Shown here one piece after another: positions 5,804 through 11,963 of a stretch of 30,719 nucleotides of DNA; position 1 is the stretch's first letter; each line of letters begins with the position of its first letter. The position numbers and the translations under genes are program-made. The notes below the pieces were generated by a model. It was not told the DNA's origin. It ran no database searches and saw nothing but the letters and a program-made list of their open reading frames with translations. The stretch is from an uncultured Bacteroidales bacterium (GTDB lineage Bacteria > Bacteroidota > Bacteroidia > Bacteroidales > Paludibacteraceae). The DNA lies in the NCBI GenBank assembly GCA_937891975.1, contig CALAUA010000007.1, forward strand, positions 1 through 30,719, given 5' to 3'.

Positions 5804-7627
5804 TTGAATTATAACTGGAACATACGATGTTTGACTGCGGTGGAGCAAGAAGTGCAACAGCAGTTGGAGAAGGAACTGAATATCAGTTCTGCTGCAGCAC
5901 GTATGTTGGTGGTGCGTGGCATACAAACGGCTGATGAAGCACGTGCGTTCGTGCGTCCGTCATTGGACAAACTACACGACCCTTTCCTCATGAAGGATAT
6001 GGACAAAGCCGTGGAACGTTTGCACCAAGCCATCACGCAAGGCGAGAAGATTCTTATCTACGGCGATTACGATGTGGATGGCACGACTGCCGTGGCGCTG
6101 ATGTACCGATTTTTGGAGGCGATAAGGCGAGAAGGCTATGAGGCGAAAGGCGCTGAAATCGAATACTACATTCCTGACCGTTACACCGAAGGATATGGTG
6201 TTTCCCAGCAGGGTATAGACTATGCTGCGGAGCAAGGGTGCGGATTGATTATCACGCTGGACTGCGGTATCAAGGCGGTGGAGAAAGTGGCATACGCTAA
6301 GAGCAAAGGCATTGACGTGATTGTCTGCGATCACCATACGCCTGGCGAGGAGTTGCCCGATGCAGTGGCAGTGCTGAACATGAAACGCCACGATTGCCCA
6401 TACCCTTACAAAGACCTTTCGGGGTGCGGTGTAGGTTTCAAACTCGCGCAAGCATATACTCAAAGGTATTTGGTGGATAATGGACGCTCGCAAGGCAAGC
6501 TAATGGACGGTGCAGAGCACCTAATGGATAATGGTACAATATCCAAGAGTGCTGCGTCCCATCTCCTGCCTCTCATGCAGCTATTGGCGATGTCGATAGC
6601 ATCGGACATAGTGCCTATCACAGGGGAGAACCGCATATTGGCGCACTATGGTATCAAGCAACTCAACACCCAACCGTTCACAGGTTTGTCGGCAATCATG
6701 CAAGTGGCAGGTATTGAGGCAAAGAAGATAACAATCAATGAGTTAGTATATAAGATTGGTCCACGCATCAATGCGTGTGGGCGTATGAAGTCGGGTCGCG
6801 CTGCCGTGGAATTGCTGCTGACTAATGACCCTGATTTTGCTCATGAGCAAGCCGAAGAGGTGAATCATCACAACGAAGACCGTCGCGACTGCGATACGGA
6901 GACAACGAAGGAGGCGTTGCAGCAGTTGCTGGATGACCCCACCTATGCCAACCGCCGTTCGACAGTAGTGTATGCACCTCATTGGCATAAAGGTGTGGTG
7001 GGCATTGTGGCTTCGCGTTTGACGGAGACGTATTACCGTCCGACTATCGTACTGACGGCAGGCGAAGATGGTATCATTTCAGGCTCAGCGCGTTCGGTAG
7101 GTGGGTTTGATATCTATGCTGCTATTGACTCGTGCCATGACTTGCTCACTAACTTTGGCGGACATAAATACGCTGCGGGACTGAGCATGCACATAGATGA
7201 CTTGCCTGCGTTCCGCGAACGTTTTGAGGCGTATGTGGCTGCGCATATACAACCTAATCAGTTGCAACCGACATTGGATATTGAGGCAGAGTTGCAACTG
7301 GGCGATATTACCAAATCGTTCTACAATGTATTGCGTCACTTAGAGCCCTTTGGTCCAGGTAATCCACGTCCGTTGTTCGTGTCGCGCCGACTGATTAACC
7401 ACCGCGATACGCGTGCTGTGGGTAAAGAGCGTGAGCATCTGCGATTGGATGTAACCGATCGCATGAATGCGATTACGGGTATCGCTTTTGGGCGTGCCGA
7501 TATGGCAGAGTATATCCAAAACGGCAACGCTGTGGATATTTGCTATGAACTAAATGAAAATACATTCAACCATTATACCACCATCCAAATGATGGTGCAA
7601 GATATTCAACCATGTACAACGAACTAG
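5804..7627 (+). CDS. recJ: Single-stranded-DNA-specific exonuclease RecJ
   Basis: This 607-residue 5'-3' exonuclease acts on single-stranded DNA in recombination and mismatch/base-excision repair. DHH-family metal motifs are present: GDYDVDGTTA (Asp88, 90, 92), TLDCG, and CDHHTPG (Asp176, His177, His178). RINACGRM precedes the C-terminal DHHA1 motif NFGGHKYAAGLSMH. The start is TTG: no in-frame ATG occurs between the upstream in-frame stop (5753-5755) and this codon, and NYNWNIR fits the family N-terminus. About 20-25 extra residues (VDNGRSQG...HLMDNGT) between the GVGFKLAQA and SIASDIVPI motifs are encoded by hairpin repeats at 6475-6535. It overlaps tdk by 16 bp. Confidence 0.95.
   Translation: MNYNWNIRCLTAVEQEVQQQLEKELNISSAAARMLVVRGIQTADEARAFVRPSLDKLHDPFLMKDMDKAVERLHQAITQGEKILIYGDYDVDGTTAVALMYRFLEAIRREGYEAKGAEIEYYIPDRYTEGYGVSQQGIDYAAEQGCGLIITLDCGIKAVEKVAYAKSKGIDVIVCDHHTPGEELPDAVAVLNMKRHDCPYPYKDLSGCGVGFKLAQAYTQRYLVDNGRSQGKLMDGAEHLMDNGTISKSAASHLLPLMQLLAMSIASDIVPITGENRILAHYGIKQLNTQPFTGLSAIMQVAGIEAKKITINELVYKIGPRINACGRMKSGRAAVELLLTNDPDFAHEQAEEVNHHNEDRRDCDTETTKEALQQLLDDPTYANRRSTVVYAPHWHKGVVGIVASRLTETYYRPTIVLTAGEDGIISGSARSVGGFDIYAAIDSCHDLLTNFGGHKYAAGLSMHIDDLPAFRERFEAYVAAHIQPNQLQPTLDIEAELQLGDITKSFYNVLRHLEPFGPGNPRPLFVSRRLINHRDTRAVGKEREHLRLDVTDRMNAITGIAFGRADMAEYIQNGNAVDICYELNENTFNHYTTIQMMVQDIQPCTTN
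6475..6535. repeat. Box-plus-mini-hairpin repeat inside recJ
   Basis: Box TAATGGAC at 6478-6485 and 6501-6508, and TAATGGAT at 6522-6529. Between the boxes lie GCTCGC-AAG-GCAAGC (6-bp stem with one mismatch) and GGTGC-AGA-GCACC (perfect 5-bp stem), each with a 3-nt loop. The architecture is the same as at 11693-11738 and in priA. The piece is in frame and encodes residues absent from typical RecJ. Confidence 0.85.
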
Positions 7628-8208
7628 AAACACGAGGCCCTAAGTTCCGCAAAGGAAGTATTGAAGTAGTTTGTGGAAGTATGTTCTCGGGAAAGACCGA
7701 AGAACTCATCCGCCGTATGAAACGCGCACAGTTTGCCAAACTGAAAGTAGAAATCTTCAAGCCCGCTATTGACGTGCGCTATAGCGAAGCCGAAGTAGTC
7801 AGTCACGACCGCAATGCTATTCAGTCCACACCTGTGGATAGCAGCCAGAATATCCTGCTGATGGCGAACGACGTAGATGTAGTCGGCATCGACGAGGCAC
7901 AATTCTTCGATATGGGCATTGTGGAAGTAGCCAACGAGTTGGCTCGCCGCGGTATTCGTGTCATCTGTGCGGGCTTGGATATGGACTTCAAGGGTGTGCC
8001 TTTCGGTCCTATGCCAGCGTTGATGGCCATCGCAGACGATGTGTATAAGACCCACGCTATCTGCGTGCATTGTGGTGATTTGGCGTATGTCAGCCACCGT
8101 ACCGTCAACAGCGACAAGCGTGTGTTGCTTGGTGAAACCGAGAGTTACGAACCACTCTGCCGTGCTTGCTACGAGAAAGCGTTGGCAGCAGAGAAAGCAG
8201 AGCAATAA
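7612..8208 (+). CDS. tdk: Thymidine kinase
   Basis: This 198-residue type II thymidine kinase phosphorylates thymidine for dTTP salvage. The P-loop is GSMFSGKTE (residues 22-30), the catalytic Glu95 lies in GIDEAQFF, and the GLDMDFKG lasso-region motif is at about 121-128. The structural zinc site is two pairs, CVHC (151, 154) and CRAC (183, 186). It starts 16 bp inside recJ, so it is co-transcribed and probably coupled. It ends 1 bp from the convergent ATPase gene with no terminator in between. Confidence 0.97.
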   Translation: MYNELETRGPKFRKGSIEVVCGSMFSGKTEELIRRMKRAQFAKLKVEIFKPAIDVRYSEAEVVSHDRNAIQSTPVDSSQNILLMANDVDVVGIDEAQFFDMGIVEVANELARRGIRVICAGLDMDFKGVPFGPMPALMAIADDVYKTHAICVHCGDLAYVSHRTVNSDKRVLLGETESYEPLCRACYEKALAAEKAEQ

Positions 8209-8209
8209 G

Positions 8210-9340
8210 TTATATCAAATAAGATAGGTAGTTTGCAGTAGTTATCACATCTGTTTTTTGTGGGTGATATTGTTCGATAAACTGGTTAGGTATTTTGGCT
8301 GATTGCTTCTTTTCGTTCCATTTCATCTCGAACAGATGTAATTCACCATTTGACTCTTCGATATAATCAATCTCTTGTTTTTCTGTAGTTCGCCAAAAGT
8401 AGGACCTTACCAAACGGTCGGAATAATGATTATATTTCATGCGCTCTGCTATAAAGAAGTTCTCCCATAATGCCCCTTTATCTTGTCGCAATTCTAGTGG
8501 GGCAAAGGCTTGCAGTACCGCATTTCGAACGCCTAGGTCATAAAAATATATCTTTTTTCCCTTAGTTAGCTCTGTTCGGATATTTCTATTGAAACTATTC
8601 AAACGGAATACAATATAGCATTTCTCCAAAATGTCAATATATTTTTCTACTGTTTTGCTATCTACACCTACCGTCTTGCTCAGTTCATTGTACGACACTT
8701 CGCTACCAATTTGCAAAGCCAATGCCACTAATAACTTTTGTAGCACAGCAGGTTTGCGCATGCCCTCTAAATCCAATATGTCTTTGTAGAGATAGCTTTC
8801 CGTCAACTCCATCAAAGCCTTTTCGGGCGGAAGACTACCAAATAGCACATCGGGATAACTGCCATATATCAAACGCGTCTCCAGCATTTCACTGGTAGTA
8901 ATTAACCCTTTCGCTGCATATAGTTCTCCTGTAGAGAGAGGGAATAGATGATATTCTATTTTGCGCCCTGTCAGTGGTTCATTGATTTTGCTGTGTAAAT
9001 CTAGTGCAGACGAACCAGTAACTAACAGCTGAATGGTAGGGAAATTATCTACTATCACTTTGAGGGTCAATCCTATATTCTCCACGCGCTGTGCCTCATC
9101 AATCACCACTACCGATTTGTTATTTATCAGCACTTGTAAGCCTGCAAGCGAGGGATTATACAGCATATCACGCACACTTTGCATGTCACAGTTGAGCCAT
9201 AGGATATTATCCTCAGGCATAGACTGTGTCATCATACGAAACAGGGTAGATTTTCCTACTTGTCGTGCGCCAATCAACAGAATGGCTTTACCTTTTCCAA
9301 TGTAGTGTGTCAATACATTTTGCAGCGTTCGTTGTATCAT
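8210..9340 (-). CDS. AAA ATPase with DUF4143-type C-terminus
   Basis: The protein has 376 residues. The N-terminal AAA_14-type domain has Walker A GARQVGKS (24-31), Walker B VVVIDEAQ (77-84) and a sensor-like TGSSALDL (108-115). The C-terminal half is DUF4143-like: a winged-helix-like part (SYNELSKTVGVDSKTVEKYI) and the tail EIDYIEES...LHLFEMKW, which resembles the E/D-x(n)-(D/E)xK pattern of restriction-endonuclease folds. The family is very common in Bacteroidota but has no established function. It has its own promoter (9392-9423) overlapped by a tandem 29-bp repeat, hinting at dedicated regulation. I cannot tell whether it belongs to a defence or toxin system; no partner gene is adjacent. 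Confidence 0.9.
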   Translation of the reverse strand: MIQRTLQNVLTHYIGKGKAILLIGARQVGKSTLFRMMTQSMPEDNILWLNCDMQSVRDMLYNPSLAGLQVLINNKSVVVIDEAQRVENIGLTLKVIVDNFPTIQLLVTGSSALDLHSKINEPLTGRKIEYHLFPLSTGELYAAKGLITTSEMLETRLIYGSYPDVLFGSLPPEKALMELTESYLYKDILDLEGMRKPAVLQKLLVALALQIGSEVSYNELSKTVGVDSKTVEKYIDILEKCYIVFRLNSFNRNIRTELTKGKKIYFYDLGVRNAVLQAFAPLELRQDKGALWENFFIAERMKYNHYSDRLVRSYFWRTTEKQEIDYIEESNGELHLFEMKWNEKKQSAKIPNQFIEQYHPQKTDVITTANYLSYLI

Positions 9341-9391
9341 AGCGATTGAGTTTTATGGATTATCTTATTTAGTTTTCCTTGAAAAACGCTG

Positions 9392-9423
9392 CAAAGGTAA
9401 TCATTTTTTCTTTATTTTCCAAA
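9392..9423 (-). promoter_or_regulatory. Promoter of the DUF4143-type ATPase gene
   Basis: The minus strand has TTTG (9420-9423), 20 bp, then TACCTTTG (9392-9399). Transcription should start near 9385, about 45 nt before the ATG at 9340. The -33 box lies inside the first copy of the tandem repeat at 9417-9477. Confidence 0.88.
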
Positions 9424-9477
9424 TTTATGGCAATATTTTTGGATTATATTCCAAATTTATGGCAATATTTTTGGATT
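9417..9477. repeat. Tandem 29-bp repeat over the ATPase promoter (candidate operator)
   Basis: Two identical 29-bp copies (9417-9445 and 9449-9477) have a 32-bp period, about three helical turns. Each contains an inverted repeat TCCAAA-N14-TTTGGA, typical of a dimeric DNA-binding site. The first copy covers the -33 box; the second lies just upstream. The copies are identical, suggesting recent duplication or strong selection. Confidence 0.85.
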
Positions 9478-9516
9478 TCAGTTGATATTTATAGTTTATT
9501 CAAGATAGTCAACATA

Positions 9517-9567
9517 AGCAAACAATCCGCATAACCGACTTGATTGTTCGGTTATGCGGATTTGTTG
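9517..9567 (-). terminator. Hairpin downstream of the sulfatase-family gene
   Basis: A perfect 14-bp stem, ATCCGCATAACCGA (9525-9538) with TCGGTTATGCGGAT (9548-9561), and a 9-nt loop. It lies 21 bp after the stop of the minus-strand gene ending at 9588. The tail on the minus strand is only moderately T-rich (TGTTTGCTT), so termination may be partial. Confidence 0.7.
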
Positions 9568-9587
9568 TTTAAAGAAGTAACAGTAAT

Positions 9588-11345
9588 CTATTTTACAAAT
9601 GATTCAAACCAGTTGGCACGAATGATTTTATCTGACAAAACAAACGCTTCTTGTTCGCTAATAGGTCTGTTATTTCGAGCAACAGAATCTAATAGATTAA
9701 CTCCAAATCCTTTCCAATAATAATCTTCACAACCAATTAAATGAAGAATTGTAGGATAAATATCCATTTGATATAAAGTGTCTGATATGTATATGTTATT
9801 ATCTAGTTTGGGAGAAATAATAACTAATGGACAAAAACCATTTATAGACTTATTTAAGTTTTCATTACTTCCATGAAACCAATTAAACTCTCCTTCTTTA
9901 AATATATTATGATCCGATGTAATCACGATTGTGGAATTATGTATTTTCTCGTTTGAATGCCAAGCATCTAATAAAATACCAAGACCTTCATCCATAACAT
10001 TGATACACTTTAAATATTTACGCAGTGTTTCTGGCAATTCTTCTGATAAGTATAATTTGGAACTATCAGCATATGTATTGAAAGGCGCATGAGTTGACAT
10101 CGTTAATGCTAAAATATAATCATTAGATTGAGATAGTTCAATAATCTTCGGAAATATTATTTTATCGGAACTGCTGACTACAATACCTGAATCAATTTCA
10201 TAAGATTGATTCATATATCGCTGATTCCACGCACCCAACTCATGTGGAAATATTCCAATGGAACTTTCATATAAACTGCTTAACGAAGGATATTTATTAA
10301 ATGGAAATCGGAAAACAGCAGCTCCTTCTTGTAAAGGTAGCAAACCAGTATTTACAATCATTTGTCCATCGGCAGAGTTTCCTGCTCTACGTTGACTAAT
10401 AATATGAGGACAATATAGTAGATTCTGATTTGTTGAAATTTCTTTATAAAGATTTGGTGTTGTTTCAAGTGATATCGCCCATGTTTCGAAACTTTCTATT
10501 AAACATAAGATCAAAGGATTGGATGGTGTTATAGAATCTTGTAATCCTAAATATATAAAGTCATTAACTAATCTATCTTCATCTTTTGTTGGTAATTCGA
10601 AATTGTTATCTTCTAATTTTATCATATCGACTACATTCAATATAAAGTGATGTATGACAGATAAATGAGTAATATATTTTGTAATCGTTCCGTCTTGTAC
10701 CCAACCTTCTCCTACTATATTTCTAATATTCTTTCCAAATGGATTAAGGGTGTATTTGTAAGATTGATCTATCATACCATCCTCCATGGTACGCCATTTT
10801 AAATTATAATTATATAATGTATTTAAGCCAATACCATTTAAGATTAAAGAGGAACAAATACAAACAACAAAATTCCTCCAATGACATCCGTGATTGATAA
10901 ATATGGAGAATGCGAATATCAATATTATAGTTGGAATTACTAATACAATATCTTGAATATATACAAAGGTCAATATGCTATCCCAAAAGCCAACCATGTT
11001 TTCTATTAACGTCATTGAATAAGCATCTAAAAATATCGAATTAGCACGGCTATATATTAGTTCTGTTATAATCCATACATTTATAAAGAGTGAAGTGATG
11101 ATTGTCCAACCTTTATGTTTGAAAAGAAAGACAAAGCTCGCTATAAATAAGGATATACTAATCTTGGGGAGATAGAATGCCCAAAAAGCCATCGGATTCT
11201 TCCACAAGGAAGAAATCAAAATAGAGTGGAATGCTAACCAATGAAACAAGCAACATTGAAGAAAGATTGTTAATGCGAATAGCACAAAAAAACACCATTG
11301 TGCACGGTTGCCTTTGGATAGATAAGATTTAATCTGTTGTAACAT
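9588..11345 (-). CDS. LTA-synthase/sulfatase-family membrane enzyme
   Basis: The protein has 585 residues. About five membrane helices lie in residues 18-180, followed by an extracytoplasmic alkaline-phosphatase-fold domain like LTA synthases and phosphoglycerol or phosphoethanolamine transferases. Metal and catalytic landmarks: Glu284 (LCLIESFETW), STHAPF with His419, and ITSDHN with Asp478-His479. The nucleophile position, Thr in Gram-positive LtaS, appears to be Ser324 in AGNSADGQMIVNTGLLPL. It probably transfers a head group to an envelope glycan or lipid; the substrate is unknown. The gene is clearly more AT-rich than its neighbours in base and codon use, suggesting transfer. A 12-bp-stem hairpin abuts its start codon and a structured RNA lies upstream. 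Confidence 0.88.
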   Translation of the reverse strand: MLQQIKSYLSKGNRAQWCFFVLFALTIFLQCCLFHWLAFHSILISSLWKNPMAFWAFYLPKISISLFIASFVFLFKHKGWTIITSLFINVWIITELIYSRANSIFLDAYSMTLIENMVGFWDSILTFVYIQDIVLVIPTIILIFAFSIFINHGCHWRNFVVCICSSLILNGIGLNTLYNYNLKWRTMEDGMIDQSYKYTLNPFGKNIRNIVGEGWVQDGTITKYITHLSVIHHFILNVVDMIKLEDNNFELPTKDEDRLVNDFIYLGLQDSITPSNPLILCLIESFETWAISLETTPNLYKEISTNQNLLYCPHIISQRRAGNSADGQMIVNTGLLPLQEGAAVFRFPFNKYPSLSSLYESSIGIFPHELGAWNQRYMNQSYEIDSGIVVSSSDKIIFPKIIELSQSNDYILALTMSTHAPFNTYADSSKLYLSEELPETLRKYLKCINVMDEGLGILLDAWHSNEKIHNSTIVITSDHNIFKEGEFNWFHGSNENLNKSINGFCPLVIISPKLDNNIYISDTLYQMDIYPTILHLIGCEDYYWKGFGVNLLDSVARNNRPISEQEAFVLSDKIIRANWFESFVK

Positions 11346-11346
11346 A

Positions 11347-11376
11347 GATTGATAGTAATTATGCTTACTATCAATC
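11347..11376 (-). promoter_or_regulatory. Hairpin abutting the start codon of the sulfatase-family gene
   Basis: A perfect 12-bp inverted repeat, GATTGATAGTAA (11347-11358) with TTACTATCAATC (11365-11376), and a 6-nt loop. In the mRNA it ends one base before the AUG at 11345. No U-run follows, so it is unlikely to be a terminator. It could hide or present the initiation region, or be a protein-binding site in DNA. Confidence 0.65.
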
Positions 11377-11387
11377 CGTTAAGTGAA

Positions 11388-11412
11388 ATAAAAAAGGTAT
11401 GAGTTTACCTTC
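11388..11412 (-). terminator. Terminator of the candidate structured RNA
   Basis: On the minus strand AAGGTA and TACCTT form a 6-bp stem with a 6-nt loop, followed by four more T and then ATTT. It follows the closing stem of the candidate RNA directly. It lies between that RNA and the sulfatase-family gene, so read-through would be needed to use it as a leader. Confidence 0.6.
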
Positions 11413-11624
11413 GCGTTCAAGGGAAGCCTGAGAAGAAACCCTGTTTAACCACAAGTAAGCTCATACCTATAGGTACAAGTTATTTTGGTTAAACAGAATT
11501 GTCAGGATACCCAACAACGCTTTTATTCCGACTTATAAGAAATCAGTTTCTCAGGCTTTTTTCTTGAACGCGAAATAATAGTAATGCAATGTTAATATGT
11601 CTGCAAAACCGATTGTTTGGCTTT
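11388..11624 (-). ncRNA. Candidate structured RNA (6S-like ncRNA or leader)
   Basis: On the minus strand a promoter (11631-11662) is followed by nested stems. Stem A pairs TTCGCGTTCAAG (12 bp, 11563-11574 with 11410-11421). Stem B is GCCTGAGAA (9 bp, 11548-11556 with 11426-11434). Stem C is CTGTTTAACCA (11 bp, 11486-11496 with 11441-11451). A 51-nt/6-nt asymmetric bubble lies between B and C. A short terminator hairpin (AAGGTA-AACTCA-TACCTT) with a T-run ends it near 11388. The long hairpin with a central bubble resembles 6S RNA. The apical loop (11456-11468) can also pair with 11395-11407 beside the terminator, so an attenuating leader of the gene at 11345 is the alternative. I do not recognise the sequence itself. 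Confidence 0.6.
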
Positions 11625-11630
11625 GCGGTG

Positions 11631-11662
11631 CAAAGGTACAACAAAATTTGCGGATGTGCAAG
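11631..11662 (-). promoter_or_regulatory. Promoter of the candidate structured RNA
   Basis: The minus strand has CTTG (11659-11662), 20 bp, then TACCTTTG (11631-11638). Transcription should start near 11624, about 50 nt before the first long stem. It is the only consensus promoter I see upstream of the sulfatase-family gene. Confidence 0.75.
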
Positions 11663-11692
11663 AAAATGGCGAAAAAATCGCTATTTTCTGGA

Positions 11693-11738
11693 TAATGGAC
11701 GCCCTAAGGGCTATGGAACGGCGTTCCGCCTATTGGAG
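11693..11738. repeat. Box-plus-mini-hairpin repeat, intergenic copy
   Basis: TAATGGAC, then GCCC-TAA-GGGC, TATGGAAC, then GGCG-TTC-CGCC, TATTGGAG. The period is exactly 19 bp: an 8-bp box plus an 11-bp hairpin with a 4-bp stem and 3-nt loop. The two stems differ in sequence but both pair perfectly. The architecture is the same as in priA (12893-12957) and recJ (6475-6535). Confidence 0.88.
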
Positions 11739-11762
11739 ATTGGTCGCTACTACCATGGTACA

Positions 11763-11828
11763 CCTATACTTATCTATCGTGTATCTAACGTATATCTAAC
11801 GTATATCTATCGTATATCAACCGTAGTT
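11763..11828. repeat. 11-bp tandem repeat array (6 units) upstream of priA
   Basis: Units start at 11763, 11774, 11785, 11796, 11807 and 11818, with consensus CTAACGTATAT. The last unit, CAACCGTAGTT, matches the CAACCGTAAAT unit near the end of the array at 723-799, so the two loci share unit order as well as sequence. It ends 98 bp upstream of the priA -33 box. Confidence 0.85.
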
Positions 11829-11925
11829 TATAGCGGAAAGACATAGTTCTTCGACTATTTAATCGAAAGATAAGCTACAACACGATTGCAAATCTATTGT
11901 TTTCTTATAAAAAAGTGTTCGTTTA

Positions 11926-11957
11926 CTTGCACATGTGTATTTTTTGTCGTACCTTTG
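11926..11957 (+). promoter_or_regulatory. priA promoter
   Basis: CTTG (11926-11929), 20 bp, then TACCTTTG (11950-11957). The likely priA ATG is at 11964, only 6 bp after the -7 element, so the predicted transcription start coincides with the start codon. The mRNA is probably leaderless. Confidence 0.87.
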
Positions 11958-11963
11958 CAGCAA

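Larger units (their letters stand above)
11346..11963. other. 618-bp gene-less stretch between the sulfatase-family gene and priA
   Basis: It holds, in order, the start-codon hairpin, the candidate structured RNA with terminator and promoter, the hairpin-repeat pair, the 11-bp array, and the priA promoter. Short open frames cross it (for example 11589-11846 on plus) but they are built from the repeats, lack family features and have no promoter. Confidence 0.75.

Noticed and set aside
11557..11562. Plus-strand terminator (GCCTGAGAA/TTCTCAGGC followed by six T)
   Set aside because: The arms are about 110 bp apart and there is no plus-strand promoter or gene ending there; the minus-strand RNA explains the stem better.
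9360..11600. Insertion sequence or mobile island around the ATPase and sulfatase-family genes
   Set aside because: AT-richness suggests transfer, but there is no transposase or integrase and no flanking repeat pair; the 29-bp repeats are on one side only.
11589..11846. 85-codon open frame between the structured RNA and priA
   Set aside because: It is made of the RNA promoter region, the hairpin repeat and the 11-bp array; no promoter and no protein-like pattern.
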